The notes below the pieces were generated by a model. That model saw only the letters and a program-made list of their open reading frames with translations, was not told where the DNA came from and did not search any database. Below are positions 30,460 to 38,764 of a stretch of 64,000 nt of DNA, piece by piece (the stretch's first letter is position 1; every line of letters starts with the position of its first letter). The stretch is from HGM11368 sp051883395. GTDB taxonomy: Bacteria > Bacillota > Clostridia > Christensenellales > UBA3700. The translations under genes and the position numbers were made by a program. The stretch is from the NCBI GenBank assembly GCA_051883395.1, contig JBJETQ010000022.1:10913-74912 (forward strand). The letters run 5' to 3'.

Positions 30460-31002
30460 ATGAAACTTAGCAAAACAATATACAAAGAAACGGCTTATAT
30501 CGCTATCTGGACAATTATTTTCAGCGTGTTGATGAATGCGGTTTTTTTGATTGTAAGAAAGTGGAATTTGACGGTATTGTGGGGCAATCTTCTCAGTTTT
30601 GCGGGCGGCGTGCTCAACTTTTTTTTGTTGGGAGTAACGGTGCAAAAGGCATTGGATTATGACGAAAAAAAAGCAAAAACAGCCATGAAACTGTCGCAAA
30701 GTCTGCGACTTTTGATGTTGTTTGTGTTCGCTGTTGTGGGAGTGATTTTCGACTGTTTCAATATCATTGCGGTATTACTGCCGCTGCTTTTCCCAAGAAT
30801 CGCCATAGCTATAAGACCGCTTTTTGATAAAAAAATGAACAAAGGAGGGGAGATAAGTGGAAACACTAGTGCAGACGACGGAAACGACGGATTTGCAGAA
30901 TGCGCAGGCACAGACGACGGAAACGACGGACTTGCAGAAAGCGCAGATGCAGACGGCGCAAACGCAATCTCAGTCGAAGAAGACGTCGAAGAAAACCAAT
31001 GA
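30460..31002 (+). CDS. atpI: ATP synthase subunit I-like membrane protein with repeat-bearing tail
   Basis: A 180-residue protein in the AtpI position of the F1Fo operon. Four transmembrane helices fill residues 10-120 (AYIAIWTIIFSVLMNAVFLI, FAGGVLNFFLLGV and two after residue 80). AtpI-type proteins help assemble the c ring and may handle Mg2+. The last 50 residues are an unusual hydrophilic acidic tail with two copies of a DDGNDG(F/L)AE unit. This tail overlaps the atpB reading frame by 146 nt over a 39-nt DNA repeat. Either the tail is real or a stop has been lost and the end is read-through; the frame is clean to 31002. Confidence 0.8.
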   Translation: MKLSKTIYKETAYIAIWTIIFSVLMNAVFLIVRKWNLTVLWGNLLSFAGGVLNFFLLGVTVQKALDYDEKKAKTAMKLSQSLRLLMLFVFAVVGVIFDCFNIIAVLLPLLFPRIAIAIRPLFDKKMNKGGEISGNTSADDGNDGFAECAGTDDGNDGLAESADADGANAISVEEDVEENQ

Positions 31003-31903
31003 TATCCTCTTCAAAGTAGTTGACGTTTTGTTGATAATCATGATGCTGTTGCCGATAGTAGCGGCAATGGTACTCAAAGTTTTGTTTACTCCTGCGTCGC
31101 AAGGCGTGGAGATTACGGGTGCGCTCATATATTTTACTATCCCTATGCCGTTCCAGGATTTGCCGATAGGCGAATCGCAGGTCAACAGCTGGCTGTTGAT
31201 AATTTCGATAATCTTTTTGTGTCTGTTTATGACTCACGGCATCAAAGAAAGACCAAATCTCAAAAGACAGTACGTTATCGAATGGGCTGTGGATAAGGTC
31301 AAGGCAATGGTGGGTGAGAGCATGGGAGACTACTTTGCAGGTTTTGCCGCTTTTATTGCAGGTATAATGGTTTTGTCTGCATTGTCCAGTCTTTTGTCGC
31401 TGGTAGGACTCTTTCCTCCGACTTCTGACATCAACGTTGTAGCAGGTTGGGCGATACTGGTATTCTTTATCATCACGTATTACAAGATGAAATGCGGACC
31501 TGTCAACTATCTCAAAGGTTTTACCAAGCCTGTGGCGCTGTTGTTGCCTATCAACATAATCAGCGAGTTCGCAACACCCGTATCAATGGCTTTCCGTCAT
31601 TACGGCAATATACTTTCCGGTACGGTAATATCGGTGCTGTTGGGAGCGGCGTTGAGAACGTTGTCTGCAAAGTTGTTGGGCTGGCTGCCGGGAGTGCTGG
31701 GAGACATACCGTATTTGCAGGTCGGCATTCCTGCAATATTGTCGCTGTATTTCGACGTATTCAGTTCGCTGTTGCAGGCATATATCTTTGCGATGCTGAC
31801 GATGATGTACGTGTCGAGTGCTTTCGAATACGACCTGTATCAGCAGCGACAGTATAACAAACAACAAAAAAAGCAACAAAAAAGGGCTAGGGCAAACGCT
31901 TAG
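30857..31903 (+). CDS. atpB: F1Fo ATP synthase subunit a
   Basis: The Fo stator channel protein, 348 residues with about six transmembrane helices. The essential Arg of the half-channel interface lies in FATPVSMAFRHYGNILSG. The GTG start at 30857 has a very strong AAAGGAGGGG site and lies inside atpI. The first 40 residues are a Thr/Gln-rich extension made of two 13-residue repeats (QTTETTDLQNAQA and a near copy) not seen in usual a subunits. The C-terminus is Gln/Lys-rich (RQYNKQQKKQQKRARANA). Works with the c ring to pass Na+ or H+. Confidence 0.95.
   Translation: METLVQTTETTDLQNAQAQTTETTDLQKAQMQTAQTQSQSKKTSKKTNDILFKVVDVLLIIMMLLPIVAAMVLKVLFTPASQGVEITGALIYFTIPMPFQDLPIGESQVNSWLLIISIIFLCLFMTHGIKERPNLKRQYVIEWAVDKVKAMVGESMGDYFAGFAAFIAGIMVLSALSSLLSLVGLFPPTSDINVVAGWAILVFFIITYYKMKCGPVNYLKGFTKPVALLLPINIISEFATPVSMAFRHYGNILSGTVISVLLGAALRTLSAKLLGWLPGVLGDIPYLQVGIPAILSLYFDVFSSLLQAYIFAMLTMMYVSSAFEYDLYQQRQYNKQQKKQQKRARANA
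30872..30964 (+). repeat. 39-nt tandem repeat coding in both atpI and atpB frames
   Basis: Two near-identical 39-nt copies (30872-30910 and 30911-30949) begin CAGACGACGGAAACGACGGA, followed by a partial third copy. The unit is 13 codons, so it keeps both overlapping frames open, encoding an acidic DDGNDG repeat in AtpI and a QTTETTDLQ repeat in AtpB. Confidence 0.9.
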
Positions 31904-31942
31904 TCTTAGAAATAAAAAAACAATATAAATGGAGAAATAAAA

Positions 31943-32227
31943 ATGTTGGAAATTGCAATTGGTATTATTCTGGGTTGCTGTGCGCTCGGCGCAGGAACCG
32001 CAATGATAGCAGGTATCGGACCTGGTATCGGTGAAGGTAATGCGGTAGGTAAGGCGTGTGAAGCTATCGGACGTCAGCCAGAGAGTAAGGGAAGCGTAAC
32101 TTCTACTATGCTTATGGGTTGCGCCGTTGCCGAAACGACAGGTCTTTACGCATTGATTATAGCAATTTTGCTTATTTTCGTTGCGCCAAACTATCTTGTA
32201 AATATCCTTATGAAATTTATCGGCTAA
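31943..32227 (+). CDS. atpE: F1Fo ATP synthase subunit c, two-carboxylate type
   Basis: The 94-residue rotor ring protein: two transmembrane helices joined by the polar loop with GRQPE. The ion-binding helix reads AVAETTGLY with the essential Glu64. Helix 1 has a second carboxylate, Glu31, in GPGIGEGNA, where Na+-type rings usually have Gln. Val62, Thr65 and Tyr69 are also at Na+-ligand positions. A Glu/Glu pair in these positions is known from the Na+-driven Fusobacterium nucleatum rotor, so sodium coupling is inferred. Confidence 0.96.
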   Translation: MLEIAIGIILGCCALGAGTAMIAGIGPGIGEGNAVGKACEAIGRQPESKGSVTSTMLMGCAVAETTGLYALIIAILLIFVAPNYLVNILMKFIG

Positions 32228-32239
32228 TCGGAGGAAACA

Positions 32240-32752
32240 ATGCAAACATCAGAGATTATATCTGTCAACGTCTGGCAAATAATCATCTCGCTGTGCAATC
32301 TAGTGATTATCTTCGTCATTCTCAAAAAGTTGCTGTTCAAGCCTATACAGAAGATGCTGGACAAGCGCAAAAACATGATTGACGAACAGTATGACAAGGC
32401 TCAGAAGGCTCAGGATGAAGCCGAACAAGCCAAAGCCGAGTGGGACGAAAAGATGAGCGTTGCCGACGCCCGTGCAGACGGAATAATCGACAGCGCCAAC
32501 AAACGTGCCGAAAAAATCACCGAAAAGGCGACGCTGGAAGCGAGAGAAAAAGCCGACGCAATCGTCAGACAAGCCCAAGTTGACGCAGACCTTGAAAGAA
32601 AGAAGGCTGAGGACGACATAAAAAAGGAAATTGTCGACGTTTCGTCTTGCCTTGCCGAAAAGATTATCGAGAGAGAAATCGACGTGGACGACCACCGCAA
32701 GTTGATAGACTCTTTTATTGACAAGATAGGAGAGAGCGATGATAATCAATAA
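32240..32752 (+). CDS. atpF: F1Fo ATP synthase subunit b
   Basis: The peripheral stalk subunit, 170 residues: one N-terminal transmembrane helix (VWQIIISLCNLVIIFVILKK) and a long charged coiled coil (residues 35-165) that reaches the F1 head and binds delta. KPIQKMLDKRK after the membrane helix is typical. GGAGG precedes the start. The next gene starts inside its end (14-nt overlap). Confidence 0.96.
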   Translation: MQTSEIISVNVWQIIISLCNLVIIFVILKKLLFKPIQKMLDKRKNMIDEQYDKAQKAQDEAEQAKAEWDEKMSVADARADGIIDSANKRAEKITEKATLEAREKADAIVRQAQVDADLERKKAEDDIKKEIVDVSSCLAEKIIEREIDVDDHRKLIDSFIDKIGESDDNQ

Positions 32753-33272
32753 GGTAAGTGCAGAATATGCCGGAGCGTTGTTTGAGCTTTCCGTTGAAAA
32801 GGGCGTGCAGAAGCAGTATTACGACGACGTAGTCAGGATTTATCAGGCTCTAAAAGAAAACCCTGCTTTTGGAGAGCTGTTGACTTCTGCAAACGTAACG
32901 ATAGCGGAAAAAATCGACATAGTCGACAAGGCTTTTGGCAGTCTCAATGAAGACGTGGTTTCCTGGGTAAAGATTCTTTGCGAAAAAAAGCGTTTCGATT
33001 TGTTTGACTTTTGCTATCGTGATTACGTGGGAATGTACAACGATGCCAACAAGATTCTGACGGCAAAGGTCAGGACGGCTTTGCCTTTGAGCAAAGAAGA
33101 AAAACAAAGGCTCACCAAAGAATTGGAAAAAAAGAGCGGGCATAAAGTCGTGCTGGAATGTGTGGTCGATGCCAACGTGCTTGGCGGTATGATTATCGAA
33201 CATGAAGGCAAAATTATCGACGGCAGTCTCAAAACCCGTCTTAACAGAATAAAGGAAGTGATAAATAAATGA
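32739..33272 (+). CDS. atpH: F1Fo ATP synthase subunit delta
   Basis: A 177-residue stalk-to-head connector. The helical N-terminal domain (AEYAGALFELSVEKG) and the C-terminal domain with NVLGGMIIEHEGKIIDGSLK-type ending are standard for OSCP/delta. It overlaps atpF at its start and atpA at its end (ATGA), so translation is coupled and stoichiometry can be controlled. Confidence 0.96.
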   Translation: MIINKVSAEYAGALFELSVEKGVQKQYYDDVVRIYQALKENPAFGELLTSANVTIAEKIDIVDKAFGSLNEDVVSWVKILCEKKRFDLFDFCYRDYVGMYNDANKILTAKVRTALPLSKEEKQRLTKELEKKSGHKVVLECVVDANVLGGMIIEHEGKIIDGSLKTRLNRIKEVINK

Positions 33273-34762
33273 ATGGTAAACCCGAAGAAATAAGCAGTAT
33301 TATCAAGGACCAAATCAAAAATTACAATTCCCGTATCGAAATGCGAGAGACGGGAAAGGTTATTCTTGTGGGCGACTCTATTGCCAAGGTTTACGGACTC
33401 AAAGACTGTATGTCCAGCGAGCTGTTGGAGTTTGACGACGGCAGTTTCGGTATTGCCCAAAACCTGGAAGCAGAAACGGTGTCGGTGGCTATTCTTTCCG
33501 ATACCAATCAGATTCATGAAGGCAGTATAGTCAAAAGAACCGGCAGAGTCGTTTCGGTGCCTGTCGGTGAAGCTTTGCTGGGCAGAATCGTAGACGCTTT
33601 GGGCAATCCAATCGACGGCAAGGGACCTGTGGCTTATACTACTACCAAACCGGTAGAAGCCGAAGCTCCTGGAATCATAGAGAGACAGAGCGTATCGGTG
33701 CCTTTGCAGACGGGTATCAAGGCTATTGACAGTATGATACCGATAGGCAGGGGACAAAGAGAACTGATTATCGGCGATAGACAGACGGGTAAGACGGCTA
33801 TCGTTACCGATACCATAATCAATCAGAAGAACACGGGAGTGCTGTGTATTTACGTGGCGATAGGTCAAAAGAGTACGTCTGTGGTGCAACTTGCCCAGGA
33901 ATTGAGCAAAGCGGGAGCGATGGAATATACCATTATCGTGTCGGCTTCGGCTGCGGAGAGTGCTCCTTTGCAATACATTGCTCCTTATGCAGGTTGCGCA
34001 ATGGCGGAATATTTCAGAGAACAGGGCAAAGACGTGTTGATTATATACGACGACTTGTCCAAGCACGCCGTGGCATATCGTGCGCTGTCGTTGCTCATAC
34101 GCAGGCCGCCGGGACGTGAAGCATACCCTGGCGACGTATTCTACCTGCACTCTCGTCTTTTGGAGAGAGCGGCATGTGTTGCTCCTGAATTTGGTGGCGG
34201 TTCCATAACCGCTCTGCCCATTATCGAAACTCAGGCAGGAGACGTGTCGGCATATATCCCTACCAACGTAATATCCATTACCGACGGACAGATATTTTTG
34301 GAAACAGAACTCTTTAACGCAGGAGTTATGCCTGCTATCAACCCGGGAATTTCCGTCAGCCGTGTAGGCGGTTCGGCGCAGATAAAGGGTATGAAAAAGG
34401 TAGCCGGAGAACTCAAACTTCTGTATTCGCAATACAGGGAATTGCAGGCTTTTGCACAATTTGGCAGCGACCTTGACCAAGACACCAAAAAACGTCTTGC
34501 TCTTGGCGAGAGAATTGCCGAAGTTCTGAAACAAAAGCGCAACGCACCTGTTAGAGTAGGCTGTCAGGTGGCTATCGTTTATGCCGTAGTCAACGGTTAT
34601 CTCGACGAAGTGCCTGTGGAAAAAGTCAAGAAGTACGAAAAAGCACTGTACGAGACTTTGGAGAACGATTACGTCGATTTGCTTGTAAGAATAGAGAGCG
34701 GCGAGTACGGCGAGCGTGAAATAGAAGATTTGAAACAAGCATTGAGCGGTCTGAGGTGGTAA
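33269..34762 (+). CDS. atpA: F1Fo ATP synthase subunit alpha
   Basis: A 497-residue non-catalytic nucleotide-binding subunit of the F1 hexamer. P-loop GDRQTGKT (in ELIIGDRQTGKTAIVTD), the arginine finger region SVSRVGGSAQIKGMK, and ALSLLIRRPPGREAYPGDVF are all standard. Its start overlaps the atpH stop and atpG follows one base after its stop. Length is slightly under the usual 502-513, with a compact C-terminus. Confidence 0.98.
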   Translation: MNGKPEEISSIIKDQIKNYNSRIEMRETGKVILVGDSIAKVYGLKDCMSSELLEFDDGSFGIAQNLEAETVSVAILSDTNQIHEGSIVKRTGRVVSVPVGEALLGRIVDALGNPIDGKGPVAYTTTKPVEAEAPGIIERQSVSVPLQTGIKAIDSMIPIGRGQRELIIGDRQTGKTAIVTDTIINQKNTGVLCIYVAIGQKSTSVVQLAQELSKAGAMEYTIIVSASAAESAPLQYIAPYAGCAMAEYFREQGKDVLIIYDDLSKHAVAYRALSLLIRRPPGREAYPGDVFYLHSRLLERAACVAPEFGGGSITALPIIETQAGDVSAYIPTNVISITDGQIFLETELFNAGVMPAINPGISVSRVGGSAQIKGMKKVAGELKLLYSQYRELQAFAQFGSDLDQDTKKRLALGERIAEVLKQKRNAPVRVGCQVAIVYAVVNGYLDEVPVEKVKKYEKALYETLENDYVDLLVRIESGEYGEREIEDLKQALSGLRW

Positions 34763-34763
34763 A

Positions 34764-35567
34764 ATGGGTGCAAACATCAAAAATCTGCGCATCAGAATAA
34801 AGAGCGTCGATTCTACCTTGCACCTTACTACCGCAATGGGACTGGTTGCGTCTTCCAAAATAAGGCGTGCGCAAATAAATATGGCAAAAGCCAAAGAATA
34901 CGTGGATGCAGTAGAAGGTCTCATCGGGGCGTTGACGGCGGGCGGAGAATGTAAAGGCTCGGTATACATGCAACAAAGAGAAGGCGAGAGAACCAAGCTT
35001 GTAGTTATAGCGGGCGACAGGGGACTTGCCGGCGGATACAACGCCAACGTGTTCAGAGCAGTCAAAGAATATGAAGGCGCAAGCGTCGTTGCAATAGGCA
35101 AGAGAGCATGCGAGAGATTTGGTCAACCCGTCAATTCTTCGGAGAGATTTGGTTACGGCGAAACCTATGCTCTGGCAGAACAATTGTGTCAGGAATGGAA
35201 AGACGGCTTGTGGGACAGGATAGGAATCGTAGATACTCATTACGTCTCTATGATGACTCAGCAGACGAGAGTAAACTGGATTTTTCCTTTGGTTGCACCT
35301 ACCGAGAGCAATGCCGTCGGTATGATTTTTGAACCAGACCAGCTTACTGTGCTGGAAAAAGCCGTGCCTACCTACGTGGCGGGAAAAATATACGGCTCGA
35401 TAAAGGAGAGTTTTGCAAGCGAAGTTGTGGCAAGAAGAACGGCCATGGATTCCGCAGGCAAAAACGCTCAGTCAATGATAGACGATTTGCAATTGCAGTA
35501 CAACCGTGCAAGACAAGGCACTATCACGCAGGAGATTACCGAGATAGTTGCCGGAAGCGGAAATTGA
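34764..35567 (+). CDS. atpG: F1Fo ATP synthase subunit gamma
   Basis: The central rotor shaft, 267 residues. The N-terminal (IKNLRIRIKSVDSTLHLTTA) and C-terminal (NAQSMIDDLQLQYNRARQGT) helices that form the coiled coil inside F1 are conserved. The middle globular domain is shorter than in E. coli (287). It lies between atpA and atpD in the normal order. Confidence 0.96.
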   Translation: MGANIKNLRIRIKSVDSTLHLTTAMGLVASSKIRRAQINMAKAKEYVDAVEGLIGALTAGGECKGSVYMQQREGERTKLVVIAGDRGLAGGYNANVFRAVKEYEGASVVAIGKRACERFGQPVNSSERFGYGETYALAEQLCQEWKDGLWDRIGIVDTHYVSMMTQQTRVNWIFPLVAPTESNAVGMIFEPDQLTVLEKAVPTYVAGKIYGSIKESFASEVVARRTAMDSAGKNAQSMIDDLQLQYNRARQGTITQEITEIVAGSGN

Positions 35568-35580
35568 AGGAGGTAAGCGT

Positions 35581-36975
35581 ATGTCAAAAAAATATACGGG
35601 CAGAGTGTCGCAAATTATGGGACCTGTCGTCGACGTTGCGTTTGACGAAGGTTGTCTGCCTGCAATTTACAACGCTTTGGAGATAGACAACAACGGCAAG
35701 AAACTTACCGTTGAAGTAGCTCAGCATATAGGAGACAACGTGGTACGTTGTATTGCCATGTCGTCCACCGACGGTTTGAAACGCCATACTCCCGTTTTTG
35801 ATACGGGCAAGACGATAAGCGTGCCTGTCGGCAAGGAGACGTTGGGCAGAATTTTCAACGTTCTGGGCGATACCGTGGACAACGGAGAAGAAGTGAAGAC
35901 GGACGAGAGATGGAATATACATCGTCAACCGCCTGAGTTTGACGAACTCTCTACTTCTACCGAAGTTCTGGAAACGGGTATCAAGGTCATCGACCTGATT
36001 TGTCCTTATTCTAAGGGTGGAAAGATAGGTTTGTTCGGCGGTGCCGGCGTAGGTAAAACCGTGTTGATAATGGAGCTTATCAACAATATAGCAAAAAGAC
36101 ACGGCGGACTGTCTGTCTTTACGGGAGTAGGAGAAAGAACGAGAGAAGGTAACGACCTATATAACGAAATGAAACAGTCGGGCGTACTCAAAAACACAGC
36201 CCTGGTTTACGGTCAGATGAACGAGCCGCCGGGAGCAAGAATGAGAGTAGCGCTGTCAGGTCTTACAATGGCGGAATATTTCAGAGACAGTCAAGGACAG
36301 GACGTGTTGCTCTTTATCGACAACATATTCCGTTTTACCCAAGCGGGAAGCGAAGTGTCGGCATTGCTCGGCCGTATGCCTTCGGCGGTAGGTTATCAGC
36401 CTACTCTGGCTACCGAAATGGGCGCTTTGCAGGAAAGAATTACGTCCACCAAAAAGGGTTCTATCACTTCGGTACAAGCCGTTTACGTGCCTGCCGACGA
36501 CCTGACAGACCCTGCTCCTGCTACCACGTTTGCCCACCTTGACGCAACGACGGTTTTGTCAAGAAATATCGCTTCGCAGGGTATCTATCCTGCCGTTGAC
36601 CCGTTGGAGTCAACCAGCCGTATTCTCGACGCCGAGATTTTGGGCGAAGAACATTATGCCGTGGCGAGAGAAGTGCAAAGAGTGTTGCAAAGATACAAGG
36701 AACTCATGGACATCATTGCCATAATGGGTATGGACGAATTGTCGGACGAAGATAAGCTTCTTGTTCAAAGGGCAAGAAAAATCCAAAGATTTTTGTCGCA
36801 GCCGTTTGACGTATCGGAGAAGTTTACCGGATTTAAGGGCGTTTACGTGCCGCTCAAAGAAACAATCAGGGGATTCAGAGAAATTCTTGAAGGCAAACAC
36901 GACGACCTGCCGGAATCTGCATTCTTGTTTGTGGGTACTATCGACGAAGCCGTCGAAAAGGCTAAAAGGATATAA
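35581..36975 (+). CDS. atpD: F1Fo ATP synthase subunit beta (catalytic)
   Basis: A 464-residue catalytic subunit. P-loop GGAGVGKT, the catalytic Glu in GVGERTREGND, and the DELSDEDKL motif (DELSEED-type) of the coupling lever are present. The ATG at 35581 is chosen for AAGGAGGTAAGC just upstream; an in-frame earlier start at 35548 would overlap atpG. Synthesises ATP, or hydrolyses it to build an ion gradient, as is common in fermenters. Confidence 0.98.
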   Translation: MSKKYTGRVSQIMGPVVDVAFDEGCLPAIYNALEIDNNGKKLTVEVAQHIGDNVVRCIAMSSTDGLKRHTPVFDTGKTISVPVGKETLGRIFNVLGDTVDNGEEVKTDERWNIHRQPPEFDELSTSTEVLETGIKVIDLICPYSKGGKIGLFGGAGVGKTVLIMELINNIAKRHGGLSVFTGVGERTREGNDLYNEMKQSGVLKNTALVYGQMNEPPGARMRVALSGLTMAEYFRDSQGQDVLLFIDNIFRFTQAGSEVSALLGRMPSAVGYQPTLATEMGALQERITSTKKGSITSVQAVYVPADDLTDPAPATTFAHLDATTVLSRNIASQGIYPAVDPLESTSRILDAEILGEEHYAVAREVQRVLQRYKELMDIIAIMGMDELSDEDKLLVQRARKIQRFLSQPFDVSEKFTGFKGVYVPLKETIRGFREILEGKHDDLPESAFLFVGTIDEAVEKAKRI

Positions 36976-36978
36976 AAA

Positions 36979-37239
36979 ATGAAGAATTTTCAGTTGATTG
37001 TTTCTACACCCGACGGCAATGCCTTTGACAGACAGGTTCAGATGTTGAGTTTGCGTGGCGTGGACGGCGACCTTGCGGTTATGGCGGGACACGTTCCGTT
37101 TTGTACGGCGATAAAACCCGGCAGATGCAAGATATGGACCGATGACGAAGATTTGACTGCCGTTACCGACGCAGGAATGTTGGTCGTGGGGCAGGACAAA
37201 GTCATTTTGCTTGTGGGCAGTATGACGATTGACGAATAA
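36979..37239 (+). CDS. atpC: F1Fo ATP synthase subunit epsilon, short form
   Basis: An 86-residue protein matching only the N-terminal beta-sandwich of epsilon (FQLIVSTPDG, DGDLAVMAGHVPF). The two C-terminal helices, about 45 residues that regulate and inhibit ATP hydrolysis in most bacteria, are missing; a stop is followed at once by the operon terminator. The beta-sandwich alone is enough to link gamma to the c ring. Confidence 0.92.
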   Translation: MKNFQLIVSTPDGNAFDRQVQMLSLRGVDGDLAVMAGHVPFCTAIKPGRCKIWTDDEDLTAVTDAGMLVVGQDKVILLVGSMTIDE

Positions 37240-37258
37240 ATAGTAAAACAAAAAAAAT

Positions 37259-37284
37259 ACAGCGCCGTATACGGCGCTGTTTTA
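37259..37284 (+). terminator. Terminator of the ATP synthase operon
   Basis: ACAGCGCCGT (37259-37268) pairs with ACGGCGCTGT (37271-37280), then TTTAT; AAAAAAA precedes the stem, so it can also act for the opposing M28 peptidase gene. Confidence 0.92.
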
Positions 37285-37317
37285 TTTGCCAACAAATTGT
37301 TTAGTTTATTTGTTTAG

Positions 37318-38595
37318 TTATTGGTTCGTTCTGTTTTTGTGATATTCGTCAATCTTAGGCACGAGATTTATCATTGTTTCAAAGCCTTTTTCGAGAGAGA
37401 ACATGCTAAGTCCGTCCACCGTGTCTTTGATAGTATGGTAGTAATCGGTAGCGGTAGGGTTCTGAGCGTTGAGAGTAACCGTCTTGTAACCTGCTCTTGC
37501 AAAAGGAGTTGAATCGCAACCGCCGACAGGGTTGGATACTATCTTTGGATTGAGTTCCGCTTCTTTCATTGCTTCGATTGACATATCGATAAGGTCTTTG
37601 TCAAAGTGGCTGGCCAGCCATACGTCGCCTTTGACAGCGCAAAAATGGTCGTCGTCTCTGAAAGAATCGAGATTTATGTTGTAGAGATTTTCGTTCAGCC
37701 AATCGAGCTTGCCCTTGTTGTCTCTGCAAAAAGCCGACGAACCTTTGAGTCCCGATTCTTCTGCGCCGAGAGCTGCAAGTACAAAGCGGCAGTTTTCAGG
37801 CCATTGGTCAGGGTTTTCCTGCATATATTTGATGGTGGCAAGTCCAATCTCTATGCCGCTCATGTTGTCCATTGCGCCTGGTGCGCCTATGGTAGTGGTA
37901 AGAAAGTCGGAGAGCCAGTAGCAGCCCGGCAGACAAAATACAGGCAACATATACAGTATCAGGTCAAATACTTGCCAGCCGCTGAGTCCGCCTACGGCAG
38001 TAGAAAAGTTTGCGAGATATGTAAAGGTGTACGCACCACGTAGCACAAGAATAAAGGAAGCGATAATCATAGCCACGATAGAAACGACTCCCATAACAGT
38101 CTTGATTATCATTGTCTTAGGATTTTTGAGAGACAAATTCCAGTTCCAGCAGCTGTCTATATGTCCCGACAGCATTATGGTATATTTTGCTTCTCCCTTA
38201 GGCTCGTACACCGAAAAAACGTTGTGAGAAGTGCCTTGCGGAAAAGCCCAGTCGAGCGCACCGCTATAAGAAAATATTTGGAGACAAGCGGCTATAAATA
38301 AGAAAAGTCCCCATATAAGCGCAGCAATCGGAGACAGATAGAACAATGCGAATTGTATTCCGCCGCCTATGCCCAACAAAGGAATTGCACCTATAGACGC
38401 TCGTGGAGCATGAACGAATGGCTGAGAAATTACTTCTTTTGCCCCCAGTTCTCTTTTCATCTGTTCTTCAACCATCTGACAGCCCAATTCTTCTTCTTTG
38501 GAAGCAGGTAGTCTTGGTCCGGTCTTGTCGACGACTTCTTTGATAAGGTCGTAGACATACTTGCCTTTTTGCTTGATAATCTCTTGTTTGTCCAT
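37318..38595 (-). CDS. M28-family zinc peptidase with internal membrane segments
   Basis: A 425-residue aminopeptidase-like protein. Two-zinc site residues can be followed: His and Asp in LSGHIDSCWN, Asp in GAMDNMSGIE, Glu-Glu in LGAEESGLKG, Asp in NINLDSFRDD and His in DYYHTIKDTVD. Unusually, two hydrophobic blocks (about residues 72-112 and 163-228) interrupt the catalytic domain and make about four transmembrane helices. It is therefore a membrane-bound peptidase, orientation unknown. AGGAG precedes the start. It stands alone and converges on the atp operon. Confidence 0.9.
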   Translation of the reverse strand: MDKQEIIKQKGKYVYDLIKEVVDKTGPRLPASKEEELGCQMVEEQMKRELGAKEVISQPFVHAPRASIGAIPLLGIGGGIQFALFYLSPIAALIWGLFLFIAACLQIFSYSGALDWAFPQGTSHNVFSVYEPKGEAKYTIMLSGHIDSCWNWNLSLKNPKTMIIKTVMGVVSIVAMIIASFILVLRGAYTFTYLANFSTAVGGLSGWQVFDLILYMLPVFCLPGCYWLSDFLTTTIGAPGAMDNMSGIEIGLATIKYMQENPDQWPENCRFVLAALGAEESGLKGSSAFCRDNKGKLDWLNENLYNINLDSFRDDDHFCAVKGDVWLASHFDKDLIDMSIEAMKEAELNPKIVSNPVGGCDSTPFARAGYKTVTLNAQNPTATDYYHTIKDTVDGLSMFSLEKGFETMINLVPKIDEYHKNRTNQ

Positions 38596-38699
38596 AAACT
38601 ACTCCTAAATATCTAAATTATACCAAAAGACATTCGTTAATTCAAGCGCATTGATATATTTTTTATAGCAAATTAATTATTAATATAACAAAATGCTTA

Positions 38700-38728
38700 T
38701 TGACTACCAGTGTAAAATGTGCTAGAAT
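38700..38728 (+). promoter_or_regulatory. Promoter of the aminotransferase/kinase/aldolase operon
   Basis: TTGACT (38700-38705), 17-bp spacer, TAGAAT (38723-38728), 36 bp before the aminotransferase start. Confidence 0.82.
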
Positions 38729-38764
38729 TTTATTAATAGTAATTTTGTTACGCAGGAGGTTATT

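Noticed and set aside
33023..35101. 692-codon open frame on the minus strand
   Set aside because: It lies antisense to atpA, atpG and the end of atpH, whose products are unmistakable. Long antisense frames occur here because of codon bias; its translation has no recognisable domain.
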